This document shows positions 1 to 8,901 of a DNA stretch of 64,000 nt, piece after piece. The notes beneath the pieces were generated by a model. That model had not been told where the DNA came from, made no database searches, and saw only the letters and a program-made list of their open reading frames with translations. A program made the translations under genes and the position numbers. The stretch covers positions 5,766,001 through 5,830,000 of the forward strand of contig NZ_JACCBA010000001.1 of the NCBI RefSeq assembly GCF_013409365.1, in the 5' to 3' direction. The first letter of the stretch is position 1. Each line of letters begins with the position of its first letter. Source of the DNA: Actinomadura luteofluorescens (GTDB lineage Bacteria; Actinomycetota; Actinomycetes; Streptosporangiales; Streptosporangiaceae).

Positions 1-687
1 CACGCCCATCCGCCGCGCGCCGGACGGGACGATCTGCCGGGGGTAGGAGAGCGTGCCGTGCTTGCCCGGCGCGTCGTCGAGGAAGGTGGCGAGGCGGGCG
101 CGGACGTCGCCGGCCTCCAGCCAGAGGTCCCACAGGCCGGGCTCGTGCCGGGTGAACGCGTGAACGTCCAGGCAGGCGTCGAACGCGGTCCCGTCGAGCC
201 GGGCGACCCCCGTCTCACGGCCGCCGCCGTCGCGGGCGACCGCGACCAGCCGGGCGGCGGCGCCCGGACGCGGCCCGGTGTGGGCGAGCCATCCGATGAT
301 CTTGATTTCGCCGTCGAGCGGGTGCACCTCCTCGACCTCCGCGTGCGGGACGACGTCGCGGACGTCGAGCGTGGCCCGCCCGTCCGGCGCCCGCACGACG
401 CGGACGGCCCGCTCCCGCGCCCGCCCGGCGTACTCGCGCAGCCCGTCGAACGAGAACCCGGGATCGTCGGTCAGCAGCGGACGGTCCGCGCCGAGGAGCA
501 CGTCCCACGCGCCCGGCGCGAGCCCGCCGACCGCAAGCGCGGCGGAGCACCGGTCATCCGCGAGCGGTCCGGCACGGACCTGCCCGGTCGGCGCGTGGCG
601 CAGGACGATCCGCTCGCCCTCCGCCGCAGGGCGCCTCCACCGGATGCGGAGCGTGTCGTCCGCGCCGACCCTGCAATGGTCGGCCAC
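1..687 (-). CDS. Beta-rich wall-polymer-associated protein, 3' part cut by window edge
   Basis: The minus-strand frame stays open from GTG 687 to base 1, giving 229 codons with no stop, so the gene continues beyond the window. It reads as repeated beta-sandwich-like stretches (for example LAPGAWDVLLG) that resemble the central region of the next gene upstream (LRPGRWDVLF). AAGGAG lies at 708-703, a rather long 15 nt before GTG, so the exact start is uncertain. It follows the glycerophosphotransferase gene by about 70 bp in the same direction and probably shares its transcript. The catalytic part, if any, would lie outside the window, so I assign no reaction. It may be a third member of the same wall-polymer transferase family. 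Confidence 0.6.
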   Translation of the reverse strand, partial: MADHCRVGADDTLRIRWRRPAAEGERIVLRHAPTGQVRAGPLADDRCSAALAVGGLAPGAWDVLLGADRPLLTDDPGFSFDGLREYAGRARERAVRVVRAPDGRATLDVRDVVPHAEVEEVHPLDGEIKIIGWLAHTGPRPGAAARLVAVARDGGGRETGVARLDGTAFDACLDVHAFTRHEPGLWDLWLEAGDVRARLATFLDDAPGKHGTLSYPRQIVPSGARRMGV

Positions 688-758
688 CCCGCACCCGTCT
701 AACTCCTTGCAACGGTCAGGAACCGTGTTCACGGACCAGTCGCCTTCCCCGATGACGC

Positions 759-3700
759 CTACCGGCCTCCGCCGTCCGGGCCGAACACCCGGTCGACGGC
801 ACGGGAGGCGGCATGCCCGTCGTCGAGAGGGCAGAAACGCGCGACGAAGTCCTTGTAGCGGTCGCGATAGCCGTCCATGGCGGACTCCGCGTGGCGGACC
901 GCCTCGATGAGGTCGTCGGAGGTCTCCACGAGCGGTCCCGGGGACTCGGCCTCGAAGTCGAAGTAGAAGCCGCGCAGCCGGTCCCGGTAGTCGGCGAGAT
1001 CGTAGGTGAAGAACAGCATGGGCCGGCCGGTGTTGGCGTAGTCGAACATCACCGACGAGTAGTCGCTGATCATCACGTCGGAGATCAGGTACAGCTCGGT
1101 GATGTCGGGATAGGCCGACACGTCGCGGACGAAGCCGTGCCCGTCCTCGCGGACGCCGTCCACGACGTTGGTGTGCAGCCGGACCAGCAGGACGTGGTCG
1201 TCGCCGAGCGCCGCGCGGGCCCGCTCCAGGTCGATCCGCATGTCGAACCTGTAGCGGCCGCGGCTGTAGTACTGGTCGTCGCGCCACGTCGGGGCGTACA
1301 GCACGACCCGCTTGCCCTCGGGGATGCCGAGCCGGGCCCGCACCCGCGCCGCGACCGCGTCGGCCTCCGGGCTGTGCAGCAGGTCGTTGCGGGGGTAGCC
1401 GACCTCCAGCATCTCGCCCTTGAACGCGAACGCGCGGCGGAAGATCTCCGTGCTGAACGGGTTGGGGGACAGCAGGTGGCTCCACTCGGGCAGGGAGGGC
1501 CCGGGGTCCTTCGAGCGCGACTGGAGGGCCTTCTTCATGCCGGGCGCGTAGGCGAAGTGCACCTCCTTGATGTCACCGCCGATCTTCTTGAGCGGGGTGC
1601 CGTGCCAGGTCTGCAGGACGACCTGGTCCGGGTGCCGCTGGAACGCGTCGCCCAGCCGGTGGTTCGTCACGATGTAGCGGGACGTGGCGAGCGCCTCGTG
1701 CCACTCCCTGCCGTGCAGCCGGACGGGCCGCAGCGTGCCCGGCAGCTCCACCTGCGCGTCGTTGACGACCCAGAGCTGCTCCAGGTCCGAGCCCCGGCGC
1801 GTCAGCTCCTCATGGACGGCCTTCGGGCTGTCGGAGTACTGCCTCCCGCTGAAGCAGGAGAACAGGACGGTGTCGCGCAGCCCGTCGCGGTCGGCGCGGC
1901 GGCGCGCCTCCTCCCGGTACCTGCCTCCGGCGCTCTTCTCCTCCGCCGGCACGTCGCCCGTCACCGCCACGGCGAGCCGCCCGTCGCGCGCCTCCAGGGC
2001 GTAGCCCCGCCGCGCCACCTCCACCGGTCCGGGCAGCTCGCGCTGCGCCTCCGGCGACAGCCGGACGGTCAGCGCCCGCTCGCCCGGAGGCCGGAACAGC
2101 ACGTCCCACCGGCCGGGACGCAGCGGCAGGACGCCCGCGACGCCCGGCACGGCCGCGGCCGGGACGTGCCCGCGCAGCACCCCCGACTCCGGGTCGGCGA
2201 CGAGGTCGAACGCGTACTCCTTGCGGTGCCACCGGCCGCGCAGCACGATCTGGCCGCCGCCGTGCGCGGGGTGCGCCGCGGTCAGGACGAGCGTCCCGTC
2301 CGGCCGCCAGGCGCAGGCGTCCACGGAGAGCCGCGCGGTGGTGCGCCGGACGCGCAGGTAGCCGCCGGGCCCGCGGCCCGCGGCGACCTCCAGCGGGCCG
2401 AACGACCGCCGGGCGTCCTCGACCCCTTCGGCGAGCACCAGGGGGCGGCCCGCGACGCGGACCGTCCAGTCCCGGGTGTCGTCGATCTCCTCCGGAGGCA
2501 GCGGGGACCCTTCGAGGGACTCCGGGGCGACGCGGGCGACGTACCGGCCGCCGGACGCGGTGACCGGCACGTCGACGCGGTCGTCGCCGAGCGTGAGCGA
2601 CAGCCCGTCCGGCGCCTCGTCCGCCTCCACCTCGACGACCAGCGTGCCGTCGTCCCACGACAGCGCGACGGCCGCCGTCGCGACGCGCTCGACCTCGATG
2701 ACGAGGCGGCCGTCGTCGATGCGCGGGACGACGCGCACGCCGTCGGCGACGTAGCGGTACGGCGGGTGGGCGCCGCTGCCGGAGCTGCCGCCGCGCAGCG
2801 GCCCCCGCCGTAGCACGCCCGCGTTCAGCACCGACGCCTCGACCGTCCAGACGCCCTCGACCCATGTCCCGTGGTCGCGGAGGCGGCCGACGTCGAAGGC
2901 GAACTCGAAGCCGGACCAGCCCGACTTCTTGCCGGGCGCCGGCGCCTGCCGGGCCCGCGCGGTCATCTTCCGTCCGCCGGACCGCAGCGTGATCGTCTTC
3001 ACCGACGTCCAGCGGCGCCGCATGCTGACGGAGTTGATGTAGGCCTCGCCGGTGACGGTGAGCCGGTCGCCGTCCCAGCCGACCGCGTGGACCCGGCCCC
3101 GCATCCGCAGCTCGCCGCGGGCCCGGTAGACCTCGCGCGGGACGTCGACCTTGGTGTCCTTCCAGTACGGGTAGACGACGTACCGGCGCAGCGGGTCGCG
3201 GACGATCGACGGCGACGCCTTCCCCCGCTCGTACCGGACGACCTTCACCAGCTCCGTCGTGTGCCCGGCCGAGGCGAGATGCCACTTCAGCCGGGTGAGC
3301 GCCGGGACGTCGGCGAGCAGCTTGGCGGGCAGTCCGGAGGCGTACCCGGCGGCCTGCGCGACGACCTGCTCGCGCTCGTCGGCGGGCAGGTCGGGCAGCG
3401 CGTCGAGGAACACCCGCAGCTCCTCGGCGGCCGCGAGGGCCTGCAACCGCCGCCGGGACCGGGTGTGGCCGTGCTCGCCGAGCCAGTCGACGGCGAGGGC
3501 GACCGCGCCGAACCCGTCCGCGATCTCCTGCGCCTCCGTCGTGGCCGCGAACCGCTCGCCCCGCCGGCGCAGGACGACGCCGGGCAGCACGTCCACGCCC
3601 GCCGCGAGGTGCAGCGCCCGCACCGCCGCCGGCAGGTCGTCGTAGCGGCCGAGGTCGGGGAACTCCAGCCCGTGCGACGTCCAGAACGACCGCCGGTACA

Positions 3701-4181
3701 GCTTCCCGCGGACCCCGCGCTCGCGGACCAGGTCGGGGGTGCGGCGCACGTCCGTGCCGGTGGCCGGGGCGAGGGCGGGCTCGACGGGCCGCCACACCGG
3801 CGCCCGGTCCGGCCCGCGGCGCACGGCCTCGCGGCCGATCGCGATGTCGGACCCGGACGCCTCCAGCGCCGCGGCCAGCGACGCGGCGGCGTCCTCGGGC
3901 AGCTCGTCGCCGCCGTCCACGAACAGCAGGAAGTCGCCGTCGCTCTCCGCGGCGCCTAGGCAGCGCGCCGCGCCCCGGCTGAGCGCGCCCCGCCGCACGA
4001 CGCGGAACCGCTCGTCGGGCAGGACGGCCCCGGCGGCCGCGCCCGCGCCGTCGTCCATCACCAGGACCCTCAGGTCGGCGTGCGACTGGCCCGCGATCGA
4101 CGCGAGGGTGCCGCCGAGCGACTCTCCGGCTCCGTGCGCGAGCACGACGACGCTGATCCTGCTGGAGGGCAAGCGACCCAC
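759..4181 (-). CDS. Bifunctional GT2 glycosyltransferase / CDP-glycerol glycerophosphotransferase (TagF/TagB-like)
   Basis: Predicted 1140 aa. Residues ~9-210 are a GT2 fold (ISVVVLAH start, LLFVDGGDELP acidic motif). Residues ~320-760 are a beta-rich linker. Residues ~770-1130 form a CDP-glycerol:poly(glycerophosphate) glycerophosphotransferase domain with the hallmark TWHGTPLKKIG and MISDYSSVMFDYAN. Such enzymes add glycerol-phosphate (or related polyol-phosphate) units to a lipid-linked wall polymer at the inner membrane face. Start choice: GTG 4181 touches its own AAGGAG, whereas TTG 4172 sits 8 nt after AAGGAG and gives a protein beginning just before the GT2 strand, so TTG 4172 may be the true start. 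It follows a paralogue in the same direction with a ~63-bp gap. Confidence 0.88.
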   Translation of the reverse strand: MGRLPSSRISVVVLAHGAGESLGGTLASIAGQSHADLRVLVMDDGAGAAAGAVLPDERFRVVRRGALSRGAARCLGAAESDGDFLLFVDGGDELPEDAAASLAAALEASGSDIAIGREAVRRGPDRAPVWRPVEPALAPATGTDVRRTPDLVRERGVRGKLYRRSFWTSHGLEFPDLGRYDDLPAAVRALHLAAGVDVLPGVVLRRRGERFAATTEAQEIADGFGAVALAVDWLGEHGHTRSRRRLQALAAAEELRVFLDALPDLPADEREQVVAQAAGYASGLPAKLLADVPALTRLKWHLASAGHTTELVKVVRYERGKASPSIVRDPLRRYVVYPYWKDTKVDVPREVYRARGELRMRGRVHAVGWDGDRLTVTGEAYINSVSMRRRWTSVKTITLRSGGRKMTARARQAPAPGKKSGWSGFEFAFDVGRLRDHGTWVEGVWTVEASVLNAGVLRRGPLRGGSSGSGAHPPYRYVADGVRVVPRIDDGRLVIEVERVATAAVALSWDDGTLVVEVEADEAPDGLSLTLGDDRVDVPVTASGGRYVARVAPESLEGSPLPPEEIDDTRDWTVRVAGRPLVLAEGVEDARRSFGPLEVAAGRGPGGYLRVRRTTARLSVDACAWRPDGTLVLTAAHPAHGGGQIVLRGRWHRKEYAFDLVADPESGVLRGHVPAAAVPGVAGVLPLRPGRWDVLFRPPGERALTVRLSPEAQRELPGPVEVARRGYALEARDGRLAVAVTGDVPAEEKSAGGRYREEARRRADRDGLRDTVLFSCFSGRQYSDSPKAVHEELTRRGSDLEQLWVVNDAQVELPGTLRPVRLHGREWHEALATSRYIVTNHRLGDAFQRHPDQVVLQTWHGTPLKKIGGDIKEVHFAYAPGMKKALQSRSKDPGPSLPEWSHLLSPNPFSTEIFRRAFAFKGEMLEVGYPRNDLLHSPEADAVAARVRARLGIPEGKRVVLYAPTWRDDQYYSRGRYRFDMRIDLERARAALGDDHVLLVRLHTNVVDGVREDGHGFVRDVSAYPDITELYLISDVMISDYSSVMFDYANTGRPMLFFTYDLADYRDRLRGFYFDFEAESPGPLVETSDDLIEAVRHAESAMDGYRDRYKDFVARFCPLDDGHAASRAVDRVFGPDGGGR

Positions 4182-4244
4182 TCCTTCGGGCGTGACGGGA
4201 TGTGCGGGCCGGACGGTGTTGCGGCGGGGCCGGCGCCCGGCGGC

Positions 4245-6479
4245 CTACTGGGCCTGCGGCGGGTTCGGGATCTTCTCCCCGAGGAACATGCGGCGGACGG
4301 CGCGTTCGGCCGCGTGCCCGTCGTCCCAGGGGCAGAACCGCGCCCGGAAGTTCGCGAGGTTCTTCGCGGCGGCGTCGCTCCACGCGGCCCGGGACACGAA
4401 CGCGTCGACCAGCTCGGCCTCGGTCGCGGCGACGGCGCCGGGAGGGGTCGCCATCAGGTCGAAGTTGACCCCGCGGGTGAGCCGGTAGGTCTCCCAGTCG
4501 TTCGCGTAGATCACGATCGGCCGGTCGAGGTTGGCGTAGTCGAACATCACCGAGGAGTAGTCCGTGAGCAGCGCGTCCGACGCGATCATGAGGTCCTCGA
4601 CGGACGGGTGCTTGGACACGTCGATGACCCGGCCCTCCGGCCAGCCCAGGTCCGCCGCCATGTTCTTGATCTTGTAGTAGTAGTGCGCCCGCAGCAGCAG
4701 CACGTGCCCCTCGCCGAGCGCGTCCGCGACCCGCCCGATGTCGAACTGGGGCGTGTAGCGGCGCTGGTAGTCGCGGTGCGTCGGCGCGTACAGGATCGCG
4801 TTCGCGCCGTCCGGGACGCCGAGCTCGGCGCGCAGCCGGGCGCGCTCCTCCTCGCCGGCCGCGACGAGCCGGTCGTTGCGCGGGTAGCCGATCTCCAGCA
4901 TCTCGTAGTCGCAGGGGAAACCGCGCTCCCACGCCTCCGTCGACAGCGGGTTGGACGACACGAGGTAGTCCCAGCGGTCCGACCGGGCGATGAGGGCCTT
5001 GAAGTCCATGTCGTTGGCGCCGACCGGGTACTCCATCTGGTCGAGGCCCATCTTCTTCAGCGGCGTCCCGTGCTGCGTCATCATGTGCACCTGCCCCGGA
5101 CGCTTCACGTAGTTGTCGGGGAAGTTGACGTTGTTGACGAAGTACTTCGCGCGGGCCAGCGTCCGGTAGTAGTCGGCGGAGCCCGCCACGACGTACTCGA
5201 CGCCCTCCGGCATCGTCTTGCGCGCCCCGGGCTTGACGATCCACACCGGGCGGACGTCCGGGGCCAGCTCGCGGACCTTCTCGTAGATCGCCGCCGGGTT
5301 GCAGGCGTACCCGCGGTACCAGTACGCGCCGAAGACGGCGAGGTCCTCCTCGATCGGGAGGCGCCGCTGCATCTGGTAGTAGCGCTCCTTGGCGAGCTCC
5401 TTGCCCAGCAGCACGCCGCGCCTGCGGATCTTGGCGGCCTTCCCGGCCCGGCTCCTCGTCCTGTCCTTGGCCTCGGCGGCGCGGACCCGCTCGAAGCCCC
5501 GGTGGTCGCCCGCCTTGATCATCTGGTGCTTGTCGGCGAGGAACGGCTTGTCGTCCGGCGGGACGTGCCCCGCGGGCTCGTACCTGCCGTACGTCTTCGA
5601 CATCTCCGCGAAGAACCGCGCCTTCTCCGACTCGTGCACGCGGTCGGGGCGCTCGATGATGACGAGCAGGTGCCAGATCGTCCGGTCGAACATCAGCGGG
5701 CGGAACGGGTCGGCCTTCGCGCCCATCGCGTCCATGAACTCGAAGATGCGGTCGTACTGCGCGAACGCGTCGAAGTGCTTGGCGCTCGCGGTCTTGGTGA
5801 TCGCCCCGCGGCGGCGCTGCCGGTAGATGTAGCAGACCCGGTCCAGCAGGCTCAGGCGCTCGGCGGCCATCAGGATCGGGTAGGTGACGTTGACGTCCTC
5901 GTAGTAGCCGCCGCTGAAGCGCAGCCCGAGGTCGAGCAGGAACTCGCGGCGGATCGCCTTGTTCCACGCCGTCATCATCATCTCGAGGACGCTCGGCCGC
6001 TCGGCGAGGGTGAACACGTCCGGCGCGGGCGGCTCGCGGAACAGGTGGTTGATGATGCTGCGCTTGACCTTGCCGTTCCAGTAGGACCGGGCGTAGTCGA
6101 AGACCAGCACGTCGGGGCGGGTCTCGGCGAGACGGTCGCAGATCGCGCGGACGGCGCCCTCGGTCGCGTGGTCGTCGCTGTCGAAGAACCAGACGTAGTC
6201 GCCGGTCGCCATGTCGAGCCCGATGTTGCGCGCCCGGCCGAGCCCGACGTTCTCCTCGAGGTGCCGGACCTTGACGCGCGGGTCGCGCTCGGCGAACTCG
6301 TCGAGGATCTCGCCGCAGCCGTCCGGTGAGTGGTCGTCGACGGCGATGACCTCGAGATTGGGAAGGTCCGGATCGAGGATGGAGTCAAGGCATTGCCGGA
6401 TGTACCCCTGCACTTTGTGCACGGGCACGATGATGCTCAGGGAAATATCGTGATCAGAGCTCACGCGAAGGCCAATCAA
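4245..6479 (-). CDS. Bifunctional GT2 glycosyltransferase / CDP-glycerol glycerophosphotransferase, paralogue
   Basis: 744 aa. The N-terminal GT2 domain (~res 12-230) has SIIVPVH, VIAVDDHSPDG and the DxD-type WFFDSDDH. The C-terminal domain (~res 370-735) is TagF-like, with TQHGTPLKKMG, VGYPRNDR-type spacing and LLTDYSSVMFDYAN. The role is wall teichoic acid-like polymer synthesis at the cytoplasmic membrane. It lacks the long beta-rich linker of its downstream paralogue, so the two probably act at different steps or on different acceptors. The start could be TTG 6479 or GTG 6464; the latter gives SSDHDISLSIIVPVH, a more usual N-terminus, and neither has a strong SD. The substrate (glycerol- versus other polyol-phosphate) cannot be read from sequence. 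Confidence 0.88.
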   Translation of the reverse strand: MIGLRVSSDHDISLSIIVPVHKVQGYIRQCLDSILDPDLPNLEVIAVDDHSPDGCGEILDEFAERDPRVKVRHLEENVGLGRARNIGLDMATGDYVWFFDSDDHATEGAVRAICDRLAETRPDVLVFDYARSYWNGKVKRSIINHLFREPPAPDVFTLAERPSVLEMMMTAWNKAIRREFLLDLGLRFSGGYYEDVNVTYPILMAAERLSLLDRVCYIYRQRRRGAITKTASAKHFDAFAQYDRIFEFMDAMGAKADPFRPLMFDRTIWHLLVIIERPDRVHESEKARFFAEMSKTYGRYEPAGHVPPDDKPFLADKHQMIKAGDHRGFERVRAAEAKDRTRSRAGKAAKIRRRGVLLGKELAKERYYQMQRRLPIEEDLAVFGAYWYRGYACNPAAIYEKVRELAPDVRPVWIVKPGARKTMPEGVEYVVAGSADYYRTLARAKYFVNNVNFPDNYVKRPGQVHMMTQHGTPLKKMGLDQMEYPVGANDMDFKALIARSDRWDYLVSSNPLSTEAWERGFPCDYEMLEIGYPRNDRLVAAGEEERARLRAELGVPDGANAILYAPTHRDYQRRYTPQFDIGRVADALGEGHVLLLRAHYYYKIKNMAADLGWPEGRVIDVSKHPSVEDLMIASDALLTDYSSVMFDYANLDRPIVIYANDWETYRLTRGVNFDLMATPPGAVAATEAELVDAFVSRAAWSDAAAKNLANFRARFCPWDDGHAAERAVRRMFLGEKIPNPPQAQ

Positions 6480-6523
6480 CTACTCGGTGATTCTGGACTA
6501 TACCCACGGGTCGGGTTCGAACC

Positions 6524-7681
6524 TCAGGTCCTGCCGTGCGCGGGCCGCAGGAGCCACCGCGCGTCGGGCTCGACCGCCCACCGGGTGAGCCGCCGTACGG
6601 GCGCGGTGGCCAGGACGACGCCGAGCGCCACGGCCGCCACGGTGACCGAGACGATGCCCAACGGGCCGTGCAGGACTGGCTTGTCCAGCATGCCGGTGTA
6701 ATCGAACGTCTTCATGACGAGTCCGTGCAGCAGGTACACGTACATCGTCCGCGTCCCCATCTCGGTGTACCAGGACCGTCCGCGCGGGATGCACGCGAGG
6801 AAGGCCGCACCGAGGAGAACGGCGAAGGCGAGGGCCACGAACCGCCACATCATGCCTTCGGCGGTACCGAAGCCCATGGCATCGTAACCCTGGTTCCAGT
6901 AGAGCAGACCGCTGTCGATCTTCGGGACGACGGTGCCGAGCTCCCAGACGTAGGCGACGGGGAGGGCGGCGGCCAGTACCGCGAACCCGGCCCATCGCGC
7001 CCCGCGGCCGCGCAGGCGCCGCACGTGCTCCGGGTCGACGGTCAGCCCGAGGACGAAGAGGGGCAGCAGGCCCGCGGTCCGGCTGAGCGTGGAGTCGGCG
7101 GTGAACGCCCAGCTCCCGCCGACGAGGGCGAACGCGACCGAGACGGCCACCGGATGGCGCAGGTGCCCCCACAGCGGCGCGCTCAGCCGCCAGAACACGA
7201 GCGCCACGAGGAACCACATCAGGAAGTGCGGCCGGAAGAGTTCGCTCAACCGGAACGGCACCCCGTTGATGAGGATCAATTGCGCCCGGTAGAGCAGGAT
7301 GAAGATGACATAGGGGACGACGAGCGTCGGGAGAACGCTCCGGAACTTGTCCGTCGAGCGCATGAATCCGCGCGCGAAATAGCCGGAGATGAAAACGAAT
7401 ACCGGCATATGAAAAGCGTAGAGGACGACATATGCGGCATGTGCCGCACGGCTGTCCCCGAACTGGGACCAGAAGTGCCCGACCACGACCAGCACGGCCG
7501 TGAAGAACTTGGCGTTGTCGAAGTAGGCGTCCCGGGCGCGCGACGCGGGCTTCGGCGGCGCCGGGCCGGGCGCGGGACGCGGAGCGGGGACGGGCGGCGC
7601 CGCGGGCACGGCGAGCGCACTGCCCGTGGCGGGAGGCGCACTGCCCGTGGCGGATGGCGGGGTCGGGAGGACGTCGGTCAT
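6524..7681 (-). CDS. Membrane O-acyltransferase, COG3594 / acyltransferase-3 family
   Basis: 385 aa from ATG 7681. A Pro/Ala-rich cytoplasmic head of ~45 residues precedes a multispan domain opening with DAYFDNAKFFTAVLVVVGHF, the conserved Asn/His block of fucose-4-O-acetylase-like enzymes. About ten hydrophobic segments follow. The family transfers acetyl or other acyl groups to sugars of surface polymers. GGAG lies only 2 nt before ATG, so the start is moderately supported; an open frame continues upstream to 7903 but is Pro/Arg-rich and overlaps the neighbour, so it is unlikely. The neighbour at 7729-8889 is a clear paralogue, suggesting a tandem duplication with diverged substrates. Context (TagF-like genes, LCP ligase) points to modification of wall polymer. 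Confidence 0.85.
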   Translation of the reverse strand: MTDVLPTPPSATGSAPPATGSALAVPAAPPVPAPRPAPGPAPPKPASRARDAYFDNAKFFTAVLVVVGHFWSQFGDSRAAHAAYVVLYAFHMPVFVFISGYFARGFMRSTDKFRSVLPTLVVPYVIFILLYRAQLILINGVPFRLSELFRPHFLMWFLVALVFWRLSAPLWGHLRHPVAVSVAFALVGGSWAFTADSTLSRTAGLLPLFVLGLTVDPEHVRRLRGRGARWAGFAVLAAALPVAYVWELGTVVPKIDSGLLYWNQGYDAMGFGTAEGMMWRFVALAFAVLLGAAFLACIPRGRSWYTEMGTRTMYVYLLHGLVMKTFDYTGMLDKPVLHGPLGIVSVTVAAVALGVVLATAPVRRLTRWAVEPDARWLLRPAHGRT

Positions 7682-7728
7682 ATCTCCGGGGGGTCGGGTC
7701 TCAGCGGGAGCGGAGGCGGGAGCGGGCG

Positions 7729-8889
7729 TCAGCGGGAGCGGGCGGGCCTTCTCAGGGGGGTGAAGACCCACATCATCTTCGGTTCCAGGGCCCAGCTCAT
7801 CGTCCGCACGACGGGCTTGGAGCATAGGAACGTTCCGACCACCAGGGCGCCGACGACCACGATGCCCACCCCGGTCGGGGTGTGCATCCAGTCGGCGCCC
7901 CACCAGCCGGTGAAGTTGAGCAGCCGGGTCACGAACCCGTGCAGCAGGTACGCGTACAGCGTGTAGGAGCCGAGAGAGGTGAACCAGTACCGCTTGCGCG
8001 GGATGAGGCTGAGGAAGGCCGCGACGAAGACGACCGCCGCGGCGAACATCGCGATCCGCACCACGGTGCCGGTGAGGTTGCCGACGTGGAGTTCGAAGTT
8101 CGCGTGCTTCCAGTAGATCCAGCTACGCGACATGCGGTTCATGACGAGGTAGCTGCCGGCGAGGCCGGCGGCGAGCACCAGCGCGCCGATCGGCCGTGCG
8201 ATCGGTTTCTTCAGCAGCTCGAAGTGCTGCGGCTTCAGCGTGAGCCCGAGGACGTAGAAGGGCAGCAGCCCGATCACCCGGTGGATGTCGAACGTCCCGC
8301 CGAGGTCGCTCATGTACGACAGCAGCGCGAACACCGTCGCCACGGCGAGCGGCCAGCGGATCTGCTGCCAGACCGGGGTGGACAGGCGCCACATGAACAG
8401 CGCGCAGAGGAACCACGTCAGGTAGTACGGGTTCAGCAGGCTGATCTCGAGGTGGTTGCGGCCCGCGAGCCAGTCGTAGATCGAGTAGGCGAACTCGAAC
8501 ACCACGTACGGCACCCCGACGTTGGTGATCAGTTTGCGGGCCTTGCCGCCGGCGAACGTCCAGTTCCGGGAGAAGTAGCCGGTGATCACGATGAACAGCG
8601 GCATGTGGAACGAGTAGATGAACAGGTACAGGCCCTTGGCCAGCGGGACGTTCAGCAGGTTGGCCAGGGAGTGTCCCGCCACCACCAGCAGGATCGCGAA
8701 GTACTTGGCGTTGTCGAAGAACGGGTCGCGTACCTTGCGCGCGGCGCCCTGCGGGGCCTGGCTCCCGGAGGGGGCGGTGCCCGCGGTGTCCGGCGGCCCC
8801 GCCTCGGGGGGCGCCGCCGCGTCCGTGGGGGACGGCCGTTCGGTGCGCTGTGCCGCGTCGGCCTCTGAGGGCCTGGTGGTGTAGGTCAT
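7729..8889 (-). CDS. Membrane O-acyltransferase, COG3594 / acyltransferase-3 family, tandem copy
   Basis: 386 aa. After an Ala/Pro-rich head of ~55 residues comes RDPFFDNAKYFAILLVVAGH, the family signature, then FHMPLFIVITGYFSRNW and about ten transmembrane segments. It is the upstream member of a tandem pair with the gene at 6524-7681 (gap 47 bp), sharing the same motif order. The expected role is O-acylation of a cell-surface glycan, with the active site in the membrane. ATG 8889 lies 12 bp after the LCP gene stop, so LCP, this gene, its paralogue and the two TagF-like genes probably form one minus-strand transcription unit. Acyl donor and acceptor are not predictable. Confidence 0.86.
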   Translation of the reverse strand: MTYTTRPSEADAAQRTERPSPTDAAAPPEAGPPDTAGTAPSGSQAPQGAARKVRDPFFDNAKYFAILLVVAGHSLANLLNVPLAKGLYLFIYSFHMPLFIVITGYFSRNWTFAGGKARKLITNVGVPYVVFEFAYSIYDWLAGRNHLEISLLNPYYLTWFLCALFMWRLSTPVWQQIRWPLAVATVFALLSYMSDLGGTFDIHRVIGLLPFYVLGLTLKPQHFELLKKPIARPIGALVLAAGLAGSYLVMNRMSRSWIYWKHANFELHVGNLTGTVVRIAMFAAAVVFVAAFLSLIPRKRYWFTSLGSYTLYAYLLHGFVTRLLNFTGWWGADWMHTPTGVGIVVVGALVVGTFLCSKPVVRTMSWALEPKMMWVFTPLRRPARSR

Positions 8890-8901
8890 ACGGCTGCCCG
8901 G

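Noticed and set aside
6513..6523. GGGTTCGAACC resembling a tRNA T-arm
   Set aside because: No acceptor, anticodon or D arms can be drawn around it, and it lies in the short gap beside the 3' end of the acyltransferase gene.
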